A stretch of 64,000 bases of DNA from Gnetum montanum (lineage: Eukaryota > Streptophyta > Gnetopsida > Gnetales > Gnetaceae), in the NCBI GenBank assembly GCA_015680685.1, contig MNCI01017783.1, positions 479,901 to 543,900 on the forward strand. The letters run 5' to 3'. The notes beneath the pieces were generated by a model. The model was given only the letters and a program-made list of their open reading frames with translations, was not told the origin of the DNA and searched no databases. A program made the position numbers and the translations under genes. This document shows positions 23,350 through 36,026 of this stretch, piece by piece; position 1 is the stretch's first letter; each line of letters begins with the position of its first letter.

Positions 23350-26049
23350 CCATCAGTCACTTCCCTTTGTTGCTAGGCTTTTGAAATTTGTAGTGGTTGA
23401 GTAATTCCTATAAATTTTCTTCTTTTGTCCTTGGATCATGTACCATCTAGGCCATTTAACTAATGTGTGTTGGTGCTGGTACATTTCAAGGACATGGTAG
23501 CTACGGAAACATTTTGTTGGTCTTCACGTACAAGGCTGCAAACTACAATCGTTCCTCCTTAAAGGCCTTGGCCTTTTCTTTCAACTCATGAAGATATGTT
23601 GATCTCTGGGTTAGGTTTGAGGTAACATCTTTCTATCTATGGTAGTGAGCCTTGATCATCTCCAATTCTAAGTTTTCTACATGGAGTTTCTACAAAGTAG
23701 CTTTTCTATTTGCAAACTCTTTCTTGTATAATGCGTAGGTGGTCGCTACTTGCTGCTCCATTTCATTTCTCAGCAAACCTACTATTAACATGGCAAGGTT
23801 GGCATATCTAAGGTTAGCCAATGCCATGTATTCATTTAAATCCTTGATCTATAGGTCTTTATTCTTCACTTTTGCTTGCGGAACCAAGACAAAACTATCC
23901 AAGATGGGCTACCAATTAGGATTTTACATTGATGTGGATTTGATGCGGGCTTTGGCCATCTAGATTTTCTTTTTTTTTTTCTTATACATGTTGAATTGGT
24001 CTTGAAAGTGTTCTTTCAATTTTTCATGCTTTTTGGCCTCATTCTACCACACGCTTATTTCTATTATAGACTTTTGTCAAATTATGTGGACCTCCTCCAT
24101 TGAGAGGGTGCAACTCTCTCTGGTCAATCAGCTAATTCCCTAGTTAACCCTCACCAGTTTTCTCTTAACTAATGGATACTTTCTTTCAAAATGTTCTTTT
24201 ATTTTTTCATGGTGGTCAACCTTGTGTTTTCTGTAGCAAGTTGTTTATTTTCTTCTTGAGTGGTGGTTAGTGCCTTCTTATGAGCATAGGATTGTGCTTC
24301 TACAGTGGAGGCATTCCAAACTGCCTTCTTCTTTTCTTGATTGGTAGCTTTATTCTTTTTGATTAATTTATTCAATTACTCTATTCTAAATTGATCCAAC
24401 TAGTTAGGTAGGATAAACTAGACAAGATCCCCTCTTTTAGTTTTCAGGGCAGCCATCTCTTGTTGCAAACATTGCACTTCTTCTTCTCCATGGTCCACCC
24501 TAGTCTCAGCCATGACCAGCTTCCCCTTAGTGGTAACGAGATTTGATTGTACCATAGTGACATCACTAGGGATCTCAAAAAAGGTGGTCATTACTTGTCC
24601 TATTTGCAATAATCTATCTAATACATCCTCATGGGTAGCAGGAGTCATCAAAGTTCAAGTGAGCATTTGTGCATCTTTGGTCCCAGTTAAATCCACTAGG
24701 GGCACAATAGGCACATTGAAAGATTCCTAATGTGATTTGTTATCTCCTCTACTACACCTATCACATCCTAATGCTGCATGATCACTACTATGGCACCTTC
24801 TCCTATTTCAAGAATCACTTAAAAGGATACAACATTACCAAAGATTATCGTCAATATTGGGATTTTTCTCCTAATTTTAGTGAAATCTATTCCCTTGTTG
24901 GATTTGCCAAAATAGTGGGCTACATGGCATTGTTGATGACTATGAGGAGGCTTGACTCCTCTCTACTCTACCAGTTGAGAATTTTAGTGATTTTTTGCAA
25001 GTGGCTCATTGTAGGCTTATAGTCTTATGGTGGTGGTGGTAGATCTTGTGGCTCATGATGTTGTTCGGGCTCTTGTTTTGCTTCTTTTTTTGGCTCTACT
25101 TCTTTCTCTATCTCTTGTTCCTCACCAAGGTCTTTGCTTGATGCTTTTGGTTTAAGTAATTTAACAAAGGAAGCATTTTGAGCCTTCCTGGAGATGTCAT
25201 TTGTGTACCCTAGGATTTTAGTGTGTTTGCAAAGCTTCTAGATAAAGCAAGGGAATGGAAGTATGGGCTTCCCTACCTTGTTTTCTTCAAACCACCTTTG
25301 AATTTCTATTCAATATAGTTGGGGAAGGTTGGCCATGTATTTTCCCATTAGTATGACACTTTCTATGGTCACATATGTGGAGATTCTATTGAGCCCTTTG
25401 GTGGGGAAGAGGTGCTATGTTCATATCTTGGAATAGGTCTTCTATTCCAAAGTCTATTCATTATATTTCTTATCTTCATTATTGTAGGCCCACCTTATCC
25501 ATAGCTTTTTGGCATCATGGTCATACCTCATGGAAAGATGGGCTAAATCAGCCTCCTCATTTGGTAGATTAAGAGCTTTAGTGATTGCTTGACTAAGAAC
25601 GAAATAGTAACTCCACAAATGTTAATAGTGGTGCCCTCTTCTTTGTTATGCTAGACTTGGTAGGTTTTACCAAGGTACCATTCATCACTATTTGGAAGAA
25701 TGGACCATAGAGGTGACACCTGAAGTTGTGTCTGAATTACCTTTGGAGAAAATGCCATAAACGGGCTGAAGTTCGTTTCCAAGATGACTGTGGAAAACAT
25801 GGATTTTTCTTGAATGGCCTTAAGGCATTCTAGGGACAACATGAGGTGTTGTCCCTACATGGGAGCTTGTGGTTCTACAATCTCTCCTTAAATTAACTAT
25901 CCTGTGACAAGAACCTCTTGATAGATACTGAATGATTGGATCTCCTATTTCTCATTCTCAACATGCTTGCCTTGTTGGCCTCTACCACCTCTTGGGTTTT
26001 TGACTGCTCCCTGGGAAGGTCCTACTTGTGCTCCTCTTTTTGGGGCCAT
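23350..26049 (-). pseudogene. Large extra ORF of element A with plant-transposon-like and coiled-coil regions
   Basis: The minus-strand ORF starts at ATG 26049 (MAPKRGAQVGPSQG) with a basic Gly/Arg-rich N-terminus. A helical domain follows at about 25600-25210, with blocks ALNLPNEEADLAHLSMRYDH (about 25580), LFPTKGLNRISTYVTIES (about 25400) and LPFPCFI then KLCKHTKILGY (about 25250). From memory this pattern resembles the 'putative plant transposon protein' family (Pfam PF20167). An acidic, Glu/Lys/Pro-rich linker (about 25160-25030) leads to a long coiled-coil C-terminus (about 24650-23550, for example EVQCLQQEMAALKTKRGDL). Stops are scattered, with frameshifts near 25600, between 25000 and 24650, and near 24120. 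The original length was about 850-900 codons. It sits where Athila elements carry an env-like gene, but I see no clear membrane segment. Its function is unknown. Confidence 0.6.
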
Positions 26050-27207
26050 TTGCAATTAATCAAGAATCGAATGTTATTAAGGTGTTGCTATATATATTAT
26101 TAATAGGTTTATACCTTAGCCCTGATCTTAGTTCCATTAATTTCTTTAGGCATATGATTGTAGAGTTAGAAAAATTTCTAGAAAAATGCCCAAAAAGTAT
26201 TTATATTTAGGCTTTGGGATTGGCTGGAACGTTTCAAGTTAGATCTATAGTTTTGGAGTGAGTAGGAAATCATATTTAGGCACTAGAATTCGTATAAGAT
26301 GAAGTCGTTGCTATTAAAAGCTTTAGAAGATGCAAGAAAAAGTGGTATTAGACCTATGGTGTGGGATAGATCAATGGTATGATAAGGGAAAGCATTTAAT
26401 TAAACATTTATGAATGTGAAGGTTAATAATGATGTGGCAGTGTCAAACAAGTATAAGTTGCAATAGTTACACAAGTGGGTCCTCCCCAAAAGTAGGCGCT
26501 AGCCCATAATTCCCCTGTGTAACCACACCTAAAAATGTCCTTAGGCACCAAAGGGGTTGAATGTAATACATACCTATAGAAAAAAATACATGTGTTAAAA
26601 CCACTAATTTGAGAAAATAACTCTATGTTACACAAAGTCACAAGCTATGATCATACGGACAGTGAGATGAGATGGGCTATAGAAAGGATTGCAGGAATTG
26701 GGACATGAGGTGTCTTACTAGAGGCATAATGAATCCTTGTGTGTTATTAATGGTTAAGTAATCATTAGCCCTTCTTTTCAAGATTCAAGCTAAGTCCAAT
26801 CCACATTTCATTGACATCGAATAGTCTCATCACTTTGGCCAACAACCATAAGACTACCATAGTTGCAAGGAGTACCATCACTTGGCATTTTGTTCAAGGG
26901 AGAAGTGTATTAATGACACTTCTCTTTTTTTTATGGTATATAGAGAAGCCACCAACCTTCAAGAATAGGTACATGTCTTTCCAGTGGGACCCTTAGAAAC
27001 TTATTTAGTGCTCTTTTAGTTTACTCTTACTTTCATTTTTTGTTAGATATACAAGGATATAATTACAACCTTAGCAACATGATAGAACATATAGAAGTGG
27101 TAAAAAAGAATTCACAAATTTTCTTAATGTCAAAACCTTCACATTCCCCCTTGGTTCTTCACTTTTCTATCTAGGCACAATGATTATGAATTTATTTTTG
27201 CTTTTGA
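26050..27207 (-). other. 3' spacer of element A, left of the nested insertion
   Basis: Non-coding. Blocks such as AAGTGGGTCCTCCCCAAAAGTAGGCGC (shortened match, about 26464-26490) are shared with the 3' spacers of B1 (near 28780) and B2 (near 43140). This shows a common 3' region in which the extra ORF of A lies. Confidence 0.5.
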
Positions 27208-28071
27208 TGATTAATGAGTAGCACTTGGTACCCCTACGCTCAATCATATGAATCACTAAGGTGTTCATGCATGATTTGATTGAATTCCATGGACCTATAG
27301 TTCTCTAGTGCACTAGTTCCTCTAGGAAGTGAAATGGGCATTGAGAATGTTCATTGTCTTTCTATTTCCACTTGTGAAGTACAAGTATATGGTTAAGTTC
27401 AATCGAGGTATGTGATTTTTATCATTTTGTATTTTATAATTTTAATCACCTTAAACAAGAATGAAAGGTAAAGTAAATTAAGATCTAATTCATCTATTTC
27501 CTAGCTAGCCTAATACAAGTACTCGTCCCACTTTCCTAGACACATCTTGAACCCTACTAGGTTACCAAACATTAAGAATTTCTAGGTTACCAAGTGCTAC
27601 ATGTATGATCGAGGTGGTCATGCTTGTGTTCATTAATAACTAAAAATTAATTGCTTAATTAAAGTGCATTATAGTGAAGTGCATGAATATTAAATGCATC
27701 AAGAAAAAATTAATCTATTATCAGTGTTGGAAGGATGATCAAAAGGGTTCATTTTTATTCCCGTTACACTGCTGTGCTCAGGTACATCAATATTCGAACA
27801 AAGATCCGTACACACTCAAACTCCTACTATGGGAACTTAGAAAATATTCTAACTCTAGAGAAAATAAACTACAAGAGCTTTGCTACTCTATGCAAAAGAC
27901 TATGATGAACTCAACTAAAAACTTATGAAAATTATGAGCCCAAGCGCTATATTTATAGGCTAGCATATACCCTGCGATATCGGATATCTGATAATGCATC
28001 ATGGGCTCTGCTATTAGGTATTTGAGATATTGGATACCAAATATCTGAGTTAATCAACTTATGACTCATCA
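27208..28071 (-). repeat. 3' LTR of element B1
   Basis: It contains the family start (GGTACCCCTACGCTC near 27227) and ends ATGACTCATCA. The polypurine tract GTTGTGGGGGTA (minus, 28083-28072) follows. The minus-strand TATA box CCTATAAATATAG is at about 27947-27959. The first 20 bases are disturbed, so the left end is uncertain by a few bases. Confidence 0.8.
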
Positions 28072-29849
28072 TACCCCCACAACTGAATGAAAACTTGTCC
28101 TCAAATAAAGAAGAGGAGGAACTAGTTCTTTACAAAATATTGGGAAGGTATGGGATTATTGATTGACAAACAAGCTAACTTAGATGGAACAAACAAACTC
28201 TAAGTGCCCAAGTGTATGGATATACAATCTTTTACAAAATTTGGGTGTTCATGACAAGAGAAGAGAACACCTTGGGTAAAATTGACATCCACTCCCATTG
28301 GTAGCTGAAGAGCGAGAGAGAGGATCCAACGATCATGAACGGTCATTGTCATGTGGTACTACTGCATCATCCTTGGTGAATATAGTCCTGCTTCCTGTCC
28401 ATGCTTCCGAGTGCAATCATAACAAAATTATGAATTAGTATGAAATATGTAACACATAGCTGGTATGTACCTTGTCTCATCAGTGCTTACACTCAGCTAG
28501 GTTGTGATTGTGGTAGATTGATTCCTTTAGGAGTGTTAGTGGGAAGAATGACAAATAAGGCAAAATAGATAAGTAGTCCATTAAATTGAAAAAAAGTTTA
28601 AATAGGATGAAATGCTTGAAGAGGGTGTAAGAATTCACAACAATAAAGAGAAACGTTTACTAGAAACTGTTATGAGGATGTGCATAATTGGATGTCATTG
28701 ATGAGGTAAACAAAAGGATTTGATTGTAAGAGTATCTAAGGATAAAGAACTTAACTAATCCAACCAAAAGATATGCAAGTGGATCCTCCCCAAAGTAGGC
28801 ACAAGCCTTTTATTACCCTTGCATAACTTCATATTGAGGCTTCCATGGGCCCTATGTATGATTAATGGTTATGGAAGGTTAAGTACAAAAACTTGAAAAA
28901 GCCTACCTAAGAATTCTGACACATCAAACCAGGACATCAAAAAAGAACATGAAACAATTAGTGAGGTGAGACATGGAAAGCATAGATGAATGAGAGAGAG
29001 AGATGAATGAAGTTCTTGATTAAGGTTACATGAAGTTCCTTGTGAATTTTATGGTTAAATGACTTGATAAGATCCATCCTTAGTCCAAACCAAAACCAAC
29101 CATGTTGACTGACTTTGCATCACCATTCTTAGACTAGTCCACCCCCTTGAGACACAAGAGTGCTTCCATAGAACAACAATCATTCCTTATTAGAGAAGAA
29201 AAGAGAAGTAGGAAGTGAGGAAGGGTTNGTTGTTCTATGGAAGCACTCTTGTGTCTCAAGGGGGTGGACTAGTCTAAGAATGGTGATGCAAAGTCAGTCA
29301 ACATGGATGGTTNAGACTCATTGCCTATTGCATGAAAAGAAACCATGTCCTCATTATTAGTAATAGAATTCAAAGCTAGTATCTAGACACCAACAATCAA
29401 ATAACAACATAGTACATACCACCATCGAGCAAAAAATTACCATTGTTATTGGCACTTATTAAAAAAAAGTTAGAAAATCACACTAGAATAAAAGAAAATA
29501 TAAAAGAAAGTATAAAATATTCAAGAAATAAAAAATGTACTAACGATGCTGTAAAAAAATTAGAAAAGATTAATAACATGAAAAAAAGAAGATGTAAAAT
29601 AAAGAATGTGTAAAACAAAAATTTGCAAAACCAAAATGTATAAAACAAAAATGATGAAAAACTAAGAAGCTGCTAATATAGTTAACATGGATGGCCATCT
29701 CCCTGATGGTTGAGTTGAAAGGAGAAGATCCAGAATATTGAGCATGCTTGTCCATCCAATGAAGAGTTTGTTGTATTTGCTAGCTTATGCTTGTACTTTT
29801 TGTATGTTGACTAGTTGCTTCTTGTCTAGGCCTTTAGGTTTTTAGATCA
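28072..29849 (-). other. 3' spacer of element B1
   Basis: Non-coding and collinear with the B2 spacer. It holds an 82-bp inverted copy between two single Ns (29227 and 29313), described separately. The region 29450-29750 is A/T-rich, and the 61-codon open stretch there has no recognised family. Confidence 0.55.
29092..29313. repeat. Inverted repeat bounded by single Ns, probable assembly artefact
   Basis: 29228-29311 is the near-exact reverse complement of 29092-29175 and is bounded by single N bases at 29227 and 29313. The matching part of B2 (43440-43620) has no such inversion. Confidence 0.8.
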
Positions 29850-31090
29850 TCATGTCCCCCAAAGGAAAAGTTTCATAAATTATATAAGGTCCTTACCACA
29901 ACAACTGGAACTTAGTTCATTAAGGTACGTGTGTGGGATTCTAGTAGAGAACCTTATCTCCTGGTTGAAGTTTGACTCTGTTGATTTTAAGGTCATGGTG
30001 CTTTTTGTTGTAGGCCTTGTGCAACTCATTAGATGATAGGGTCACCAATTGGTTTTCATCTAGCAAGTTGAGATTCATTAGTCTTTCTTTTTATGCTAGA
30101 ATCAAGTTAAGGTCCAAGTCACAAGCTATTGAAAGTGTATGAGGCTCATATTGAATAGAAAGTATTAGTAATTTTCTGTACACAAGCTCATAGGAAGAGT
30201 AGCCTATAGGAAGTTTCCATGTTGAGTGGTAGGCCCAAAAAGCATCATTAAGTTTTGTACTCTAGTCTTTCCTATAGTTGCTAATAGTTCTTATTAGAAT
30301 CCTTGTGATTTCCCTATTGGTAAACTTAGCTTTACCATTGGCTTGGTGATGATATGGTGTTGTGAGTTTATGTTCAACGCCCAAGCATTGCATGAGCTTC
30401 TAAAAGGTAGTACTTATAAAGTAAGTTCCATTATCATAAATTAATGCACGTGGCATACCAATCCTATTTACAACATTTTTTTGAACAAATCGGCAATAGT
30501 AGAAGATGAACAGTCATTAACAACTGCTGCTTCTACCCATTTCATATAATAGTCAACAGCTATGATGTATGCCTTTTCATTTGACATGGGTGTAATGGGA
30601 TCCATGAATAGTGCCCAAGATGTCGAAGGGTTTTAGTGGTTGAATCCATTGTTGAGGTTTGTTCATTTGAGCAGTCATTCCATGATCTTGTTAGCATCAT
30701 TCACAAGAGTGGGCATATTGATGAGCATCCCAAAAAATTGTTGGCTAATAGTACCCTACCATCAAGGTTTTAATGGCCATGTGTCTTCTACAATAGTGGC
30801 CTTTGCAAGAACCTTCATGAGCATCTTGGAGAATGCACAATTGATTAGCATCAAGGATACACCAATGAACCAGGCCATCGATGCACACCTTGTAGAGGTG
30901 TCCATTGATCTCCATGAAGCATTTTACCTAGTGAAGAAACTATTGTTTCTTTCGGTGGTCCAACCCTTGTGGCATCTCTTGGATGAGATGATAGGTGAGA
31001 ATTCCATCATACCATTTAGGCTTATTGAAAAATTATTTAGTTATAGCCCCAGTAAAGAGGAGTTCATCAAAAAACATATTAGATAATGGG
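29850..31090 (-). pseudogene. Integrase of element B1, broken
   Basis: On the minus strand the zinc-binding module is at about 30960-30660 (HLYKVC...LQDAHEG..GHY). The core is at about 30640-30250 with the second catalytic Asp kept in ALIYDNGTY near 30435. The catalytic Glu is replaced by Lys in NGKAKFTN near 30325. The C-terminal region with a GDKVL-like block is at about 30180-29850. Stops occur in the zinc module and linker. The protein would join element DNA to the chromosome, and this copy cannot. Confidence 0.75.
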
Positions 31091-31109
31091 CTTTCTTTCT
31101 CTTTGTTGT

Positions 31110-32640
31110 CCCATCGTAATTAAGACAAGTGATCAGTGACCACATTCTCAATTCCCTTTCAATCTACCATCATAAGATTAAATTCCTGCAAGATCACTAG
31201 CCGCCGTATGACATAAGGACTTACTGTTGGCTTGTTCATAAAAAAGTGGATGACATTATGGTCTATATGCACAAATTCATTTTATCCAAGCACATAATGC
31301 TTGAACTTTTCTAGAGAAAACATCACTACCATCAATTCTTTTTCTATGGTGGTGTAGTTTAGTTATGCACCCACAATGCTTTGGCTAGTGTAGTGGATGT
31401 AATATGGACATTTCTTGTCATCCATCTATTTAAGCATAGCTCCCAAGGTGTAATTTGATACATTCAACATAACATAAAATGGTCTAGACCAATCAGGTGC
31501 TTGTAGGATTGGAGTTTCTACAAGCTTTCGTTTAGCTATTGGAATATTTATTTGCATTTTGTAGTCTAGCAAAATGAAGCATCTTGCTTTGTTAGCTTCA
31601 CTAATGGTTTTATGATCTTAGAAAAATTCTCTATGAATTGATGGTAGTAGCCAGTATGTCTAGGGAATGACTAAACATCTTTGACAAATTTTAGTTGGTG
31701 GATTATTCCTTAGATGACCCTTACTTTTTTAGGGGTCAACCTTAGTTCCTGATTATGATATTCTGTGCCCCAATACAATGCCTTCCTAGATCAGTAAATG
31801 ACTCTTTTGCCAATTAAGCTTGAGGTTTGTCTCAACGCATCATTTTAGTACTTACTCAAGGTGGTCCAGGGCTTGCTCAAATGTATCTCCATAGGTGGAG
31901 AAGTCATCCATGAAGACTTCCACACCACTACCAATTTGCTATTAAAAAATTCTTAGAACTAGGCGTTGAAAGGTAGTAGGGGCATTACATAGACCAAAAG
32001 GCATTTTGTGATATGCAAAAGTCCCCCATGGACTGGTGAATGTTGTTTTGGCTTAGTCTTCAAGTGTGATCTAGATTTGGTTATAGCCGCTATAACCATC
32101 CAGAAAATTGTAGTAGTAATGCTTGAATATTGTGTTTAACACATGATCAATAAATGGAAATAAAAAATGGTCTTTAAATATTGCCATATTTAGTAGCCAA
32201 AAATTGATGTAGACCCGCCACCTGCCACATTTCTTAGGAACAATAACGAGTGGACTAACCCACTCACTATTTGCAATGGGATAAATAAACCTCACCTTGA
32301 AGAGTTATTCAATTTCTTCCTTGATGATCTGCTTTAGTTTGGAGTTCAATTACCTCTATGGTTGTCTCTTTAACTTCATGGCTGGATTAGTGTAGATGCA
32401 ATGTTGGCATATCCTAGGATCAATCTCTGTGAGTACAGGATATGACCAAGTAAAGGCTACTACCCATTTTTCAATCACATTTAACAACATATTTTTTTGT
32501 TTTGGAGCAAGGTTTACATTGATTATGATTGGCTTTCCATTTTTTAAGAACACATATTCCATTCCCACTAGTAAAATATTTAGTTCAAGGGGCTCTTGCT
32601 TGAGATTTTCAAGAATTTCAAACTCTCCCTAATAGGTATC
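31110..32640 (-). pseudogene. Reverse transcriptase and RNase H of element B1, broken
   Basis: Minus strand, in order: FTWSYPVLTEIDPRICQH (about 32460), PLVIVPKK then WRVYINFWLLN (about 32255-32200), FLDGYSGYNQI (about 32105) and the active site VEVFMDDFSTYG (about 31925-31890). FMDDFS is the Athila form of the RT active site and both aspartates are kept. The RNase H part follows at about 31480-31110 (YTTIEKEL-type block near 31360). Many stops are present (for example around 32070, 31660 and 31360). Confidence 0.8.
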
Positions 32641-32880
32641 ATAATTTGCATCATCAGAGAGTTGGTGATGAACTTGCTCTACTTTGTCTATGCCTATGAC
32701 ATATGCGCATGTCAGAATCTTAGTTGATTCCATGCAAAGTATGCTACTCTTAGAATTAGTAGTCAACCATTAGGTGCCCTTCTATTTTGTGGCTACTACA
32801 TATAGACACCTTTGAATTTTTGCTTCTGGTGCACACTGCTTGCATGTAGAGATAGATGCTTGTTTGACTAATTAGAGTTT

Positions 32881-33340
32881 TTACACACAATTGCACCTTG
32901 TATTGCTATACGCAATGCATGGAACTTGCTTTTTCTCAACATTCCTAAATGTATTTTCTTTTGATATTTCTAGGGAAAGATCTTTGATGCCCATTCTTGC
33001 ATCAAAGGTGCTTAGCCATTCCCTTCCCATGATGATTGGGAAGTCTCCTTTGTAGTTCTCCACTTTGATCACTAGGAAATTAGCAGAATAAGACCACCCA
33101 TAGATAGTGGTTACAATGTCTTCTACCAATTCCAATGGAATACTAATGTACTAGTCTACCAATTCTAATCTAATATTGCTTTTCTTTAAAGGAGGTAGGT
33201 TCCATGCAGTATACATCTCATGAGATTAGATTGACACTAGAACCTAAGTTAAGAAGAGCTTTATATGGGTTGTTCCTAGTAATTTGCAAATAGATTAAAG
33301 GAATTCTAGGATTTGCTAACTTCCTGGGAAGGTTTCCAAC
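32881..33340 (-). pseudogene. Protease region of element B1, catalytic Asp lost
   Basis: The minus-strand aspartic protease normally releases the enzymes from the polyprotein. The active-site block reads ALLNLGSSVNLIS at about 33275-33230. Athila proteases have DLG here, so the catalytic Asp is changed to Asn. The downstream block NFLVIKVENYKGDFPIIMGR with WLSTFDAR is intact at about 33080-32990. An in-frame stop follows the active site. Confidence 0.75.
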
Positions 33341-33589
33341 ATGGATCCAATTAGAAACAACATAAGCATCATAGTGTGGATCCTAGGTGATGTTTGGTTT
33401 GAAAGGAACTCAAAGAAATTTGATACAGAGGAAGATGAAGGAATAGTGTTGTTAACCACAAGTGTATTTGAGGGCTTAGGCAGACTATGTGGTTCAAAGA
33501 AAGGTCTTTTCTTTCATAGAGTATCTAAACCACTTAATGGCCCTGGTAGCATTATGTTGTTGTGATTGGGCTGGGAGTTCACCTTGCAT

Positions 33590-35864
33590 AGGTGGAGCAA
33601 GTGGTAGCTGTGTGGTTGGAGGAGGAAGATGTGTAGGAACAAGAGGAGGATAAGGGTAAAAGGTGGTATTCCTTCTTGCATGTGGAGAATGAGTTAAATA
33701 ATAATTAGAAGAGTGGTAGTGAGATTGGAAAGTAGAAACGTGACTAGAGAAGTCACATGGAGACAGGGGTTGCTGAATGTAGTACCCATAGGGATCAAGT
33801 TGTTGGTAAGGGTATTGCTACCTTGGTGGTGCTAGTGCCCATGAATATGGTTGCTACCACTATTGATATTGCTCATATGGTTGTGGTGGAGTTTCACTTG
33901 GATAATACTATTTTTATTGGTGGAATTACCTAGAATTGCCTTGAAGATAGAGCAATCTTCTAGGTATTTGCCTTTGTATGAGTCATGGATTCAAAGCGTA
34001 CACCCCAGACTCCTGTAAGTGTGACACTATGGAACAAAATTTTTTAGGATGTCCATACTGGTATACATCACATCCACCATCATCATCTGACTCACTTTCC
34101 ATAACTTATTTTATTGCAATAATCTTGCCCTTACCTTTTTGATAGGCATGTTCAACTTCCTTGCAACTCCTACACTCACAATCACTACCTCATTCTTTGG
34201 ACTCTTCAACAATTTTTAGGATAGCTTGAAATCTAGTATTAATGGAGTTCCATAATTGATGAACCTTGGTCGTAATTTCATATTCAAATTTTTAAAGTGA
34301 AAAGGCTTTCCTATTCGCCATATCATCAAGTGCTGATTCTTCCTCAATATCACAAAATTGAATCATCCTTTTGCGAATGGAAGGATCACAATTATACTCT
34401 TTTACATTTTCTCATTTTCTTAATTCATCTTCCTCTTTAGCTACCTACATAACAATATTTGGATATGATGGACACTTAATTTTGATAGTTACCCTTAGGT
34501 ATAGATGCCAAGGGTTCTCCTCATTTCAAATCGAAGGTCGTCTATGATGTTTTGAAGTTGATCTAGTTGAGAATAACCATGGCCAAGACATCTATGCATT
34601 AAGGAATAATATTGGTCGATAGCAGCATCCAAGGATTTGTGTGTTCCTTATTTCCATCCTTGGATCTACCTTCTCAAGTTCAACACTTTGGAGTATGTTT
34701 GATATTTGTTGTTGAACAATTCAAGCATTGTACTCCATCATCTAATAAATTCCAATTCTAAAGACCAATACCAATTTTTTGTTTCTTTAATCACTGTCAT
34801 TGGAAACAACTTAAGTTTTTTCCACTCATTCTCTATATTTTACAAGGTACATGCATCTAAAAATCTTGGAGATGGTTCTATGGATCTAAGTTATATTTCC
34901 CTTCGAACCTAAAGATATTGCTCATGTTTAGCCTCTTAATTTGACTATCTTTCACATGCCTTATTAGAATTTGTGTTGCCTCTACAATGTTTAGCATACT
35001 TCAGATAGTAAGTAAAGGCTCATTTAGGCCTTGATTTTGGTGCCTGCAATGTCTTCTACTACCCCTTCTTTCATGGTGTTGTATCTCTCTTGAATGCCTA
35101 CGTTCTTGGTCTTACCTTGCCTGATAATCCCTTTGTTCATTTTAGTCTTGTTGGTTATTTTCATCAAGGCTACACCCGTATGATTATGATCAGAGCTAAA
35201 AGTAGAAGAAGAAGCTAAGAAAGGTGAAGACGAAGGAGGAATAGCATCATCATAGTGCCTACTACCACCTCTTCAATGATCACAACCATGATCATGATCT
35301 TGTTTCTTATCCACATCCCTACCTTGACTTGCCTCTTTGGATTCTTCTTTGTCATTGTATCCATTCTTACCAAAACCAAAATTGTGAAACATGGATTGCA
35401 AGTTCTGGTTTTGACCTCCTTCATCAAAGCCAAAGAGAGGAATTTCATTGAATGGAAAATACCTGGAAAAGGGTTCTCCATCATCTTTTTAGTACAACAT
35501 GAGTGGGGAATCATTAAATCATTTTTCCTTTTTAGAGTCATAACATTGTTCTAATTGGTGATCCCTAAGACATTGTGCCTCAGTGGGATGATAATCCCTA
35601 GTATCACTATCTTACTCAGCATGAAGTTCCTAGAGACCCCATCGTATAAGCATTTGTTGGAGCATTGTAGAAATGGATCGATTGGGCAGCAACATGATGT
35701 TGCCTTCCATGTCACGCCACTGCAATTGGTCATCTTGGTGTAGGATGAAGGTGAAATTTGGTACATACTCATTAGGATGAACATATACCACTCTGTATTA
35801 TTGAGGCATCGATGGATGTACTTTGTCAGAATTGGGTGGAGAATTGCTCTTGTGAGGAGAAGAA
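33590..35864 (-). pseudogene. Gag of element B1, broken
   Basis: The minus strand starts near 35864, where the conserved ATG-Ser-Ser start has become ATT (ISSPHKSNSPP). A charged, Arg/Asp/Ser-rich part (about 35540-35180) is followed by the gag core (about 34960-34480, with a QTYSK...LRRQIQGWK-like block near 34680). A zinc-binding-like Cys/His block is near 34050 and a Pro/Tyr/Gln-rich C-terminus at about 33950-33600. Stops and shifts are frequent. It overlaps nothing else real, and open stretches on the plus strand here are shadows. Confidence 0.65.
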
Positions 35865-36007
35865 ATTTTATGTTAGAAAAAATAAAATGTAGTGTTCTTC
35901 ATAAAATAGTTGTAGTAATCTTAAGATGTGATATGACTCTAAGGTTCATTTCAATGATTTAAATAATTTTCACTAAGTCCTAGATAGCACATGAAACAAC
36001 CAACAGG

Positions 36008-36025
36008 TCCTTGGCAATGGCAACA
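36008..36025 (-). other. Primer-binding site of element B1
   Basis: On the minus strand it reads TGTTGCCATTGCCAAGGA, two bases after the LTR end. It is a decayed form of the tRNA-Asp primer site. Confidence 0.7.
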
Positions 36026-36026
36026 A

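Noticed and set aside
35255-35554. 99-codon plus-strand frame
   Set aside because: It lies antisense to the gag of B1 and mirrors its repetitive codons.
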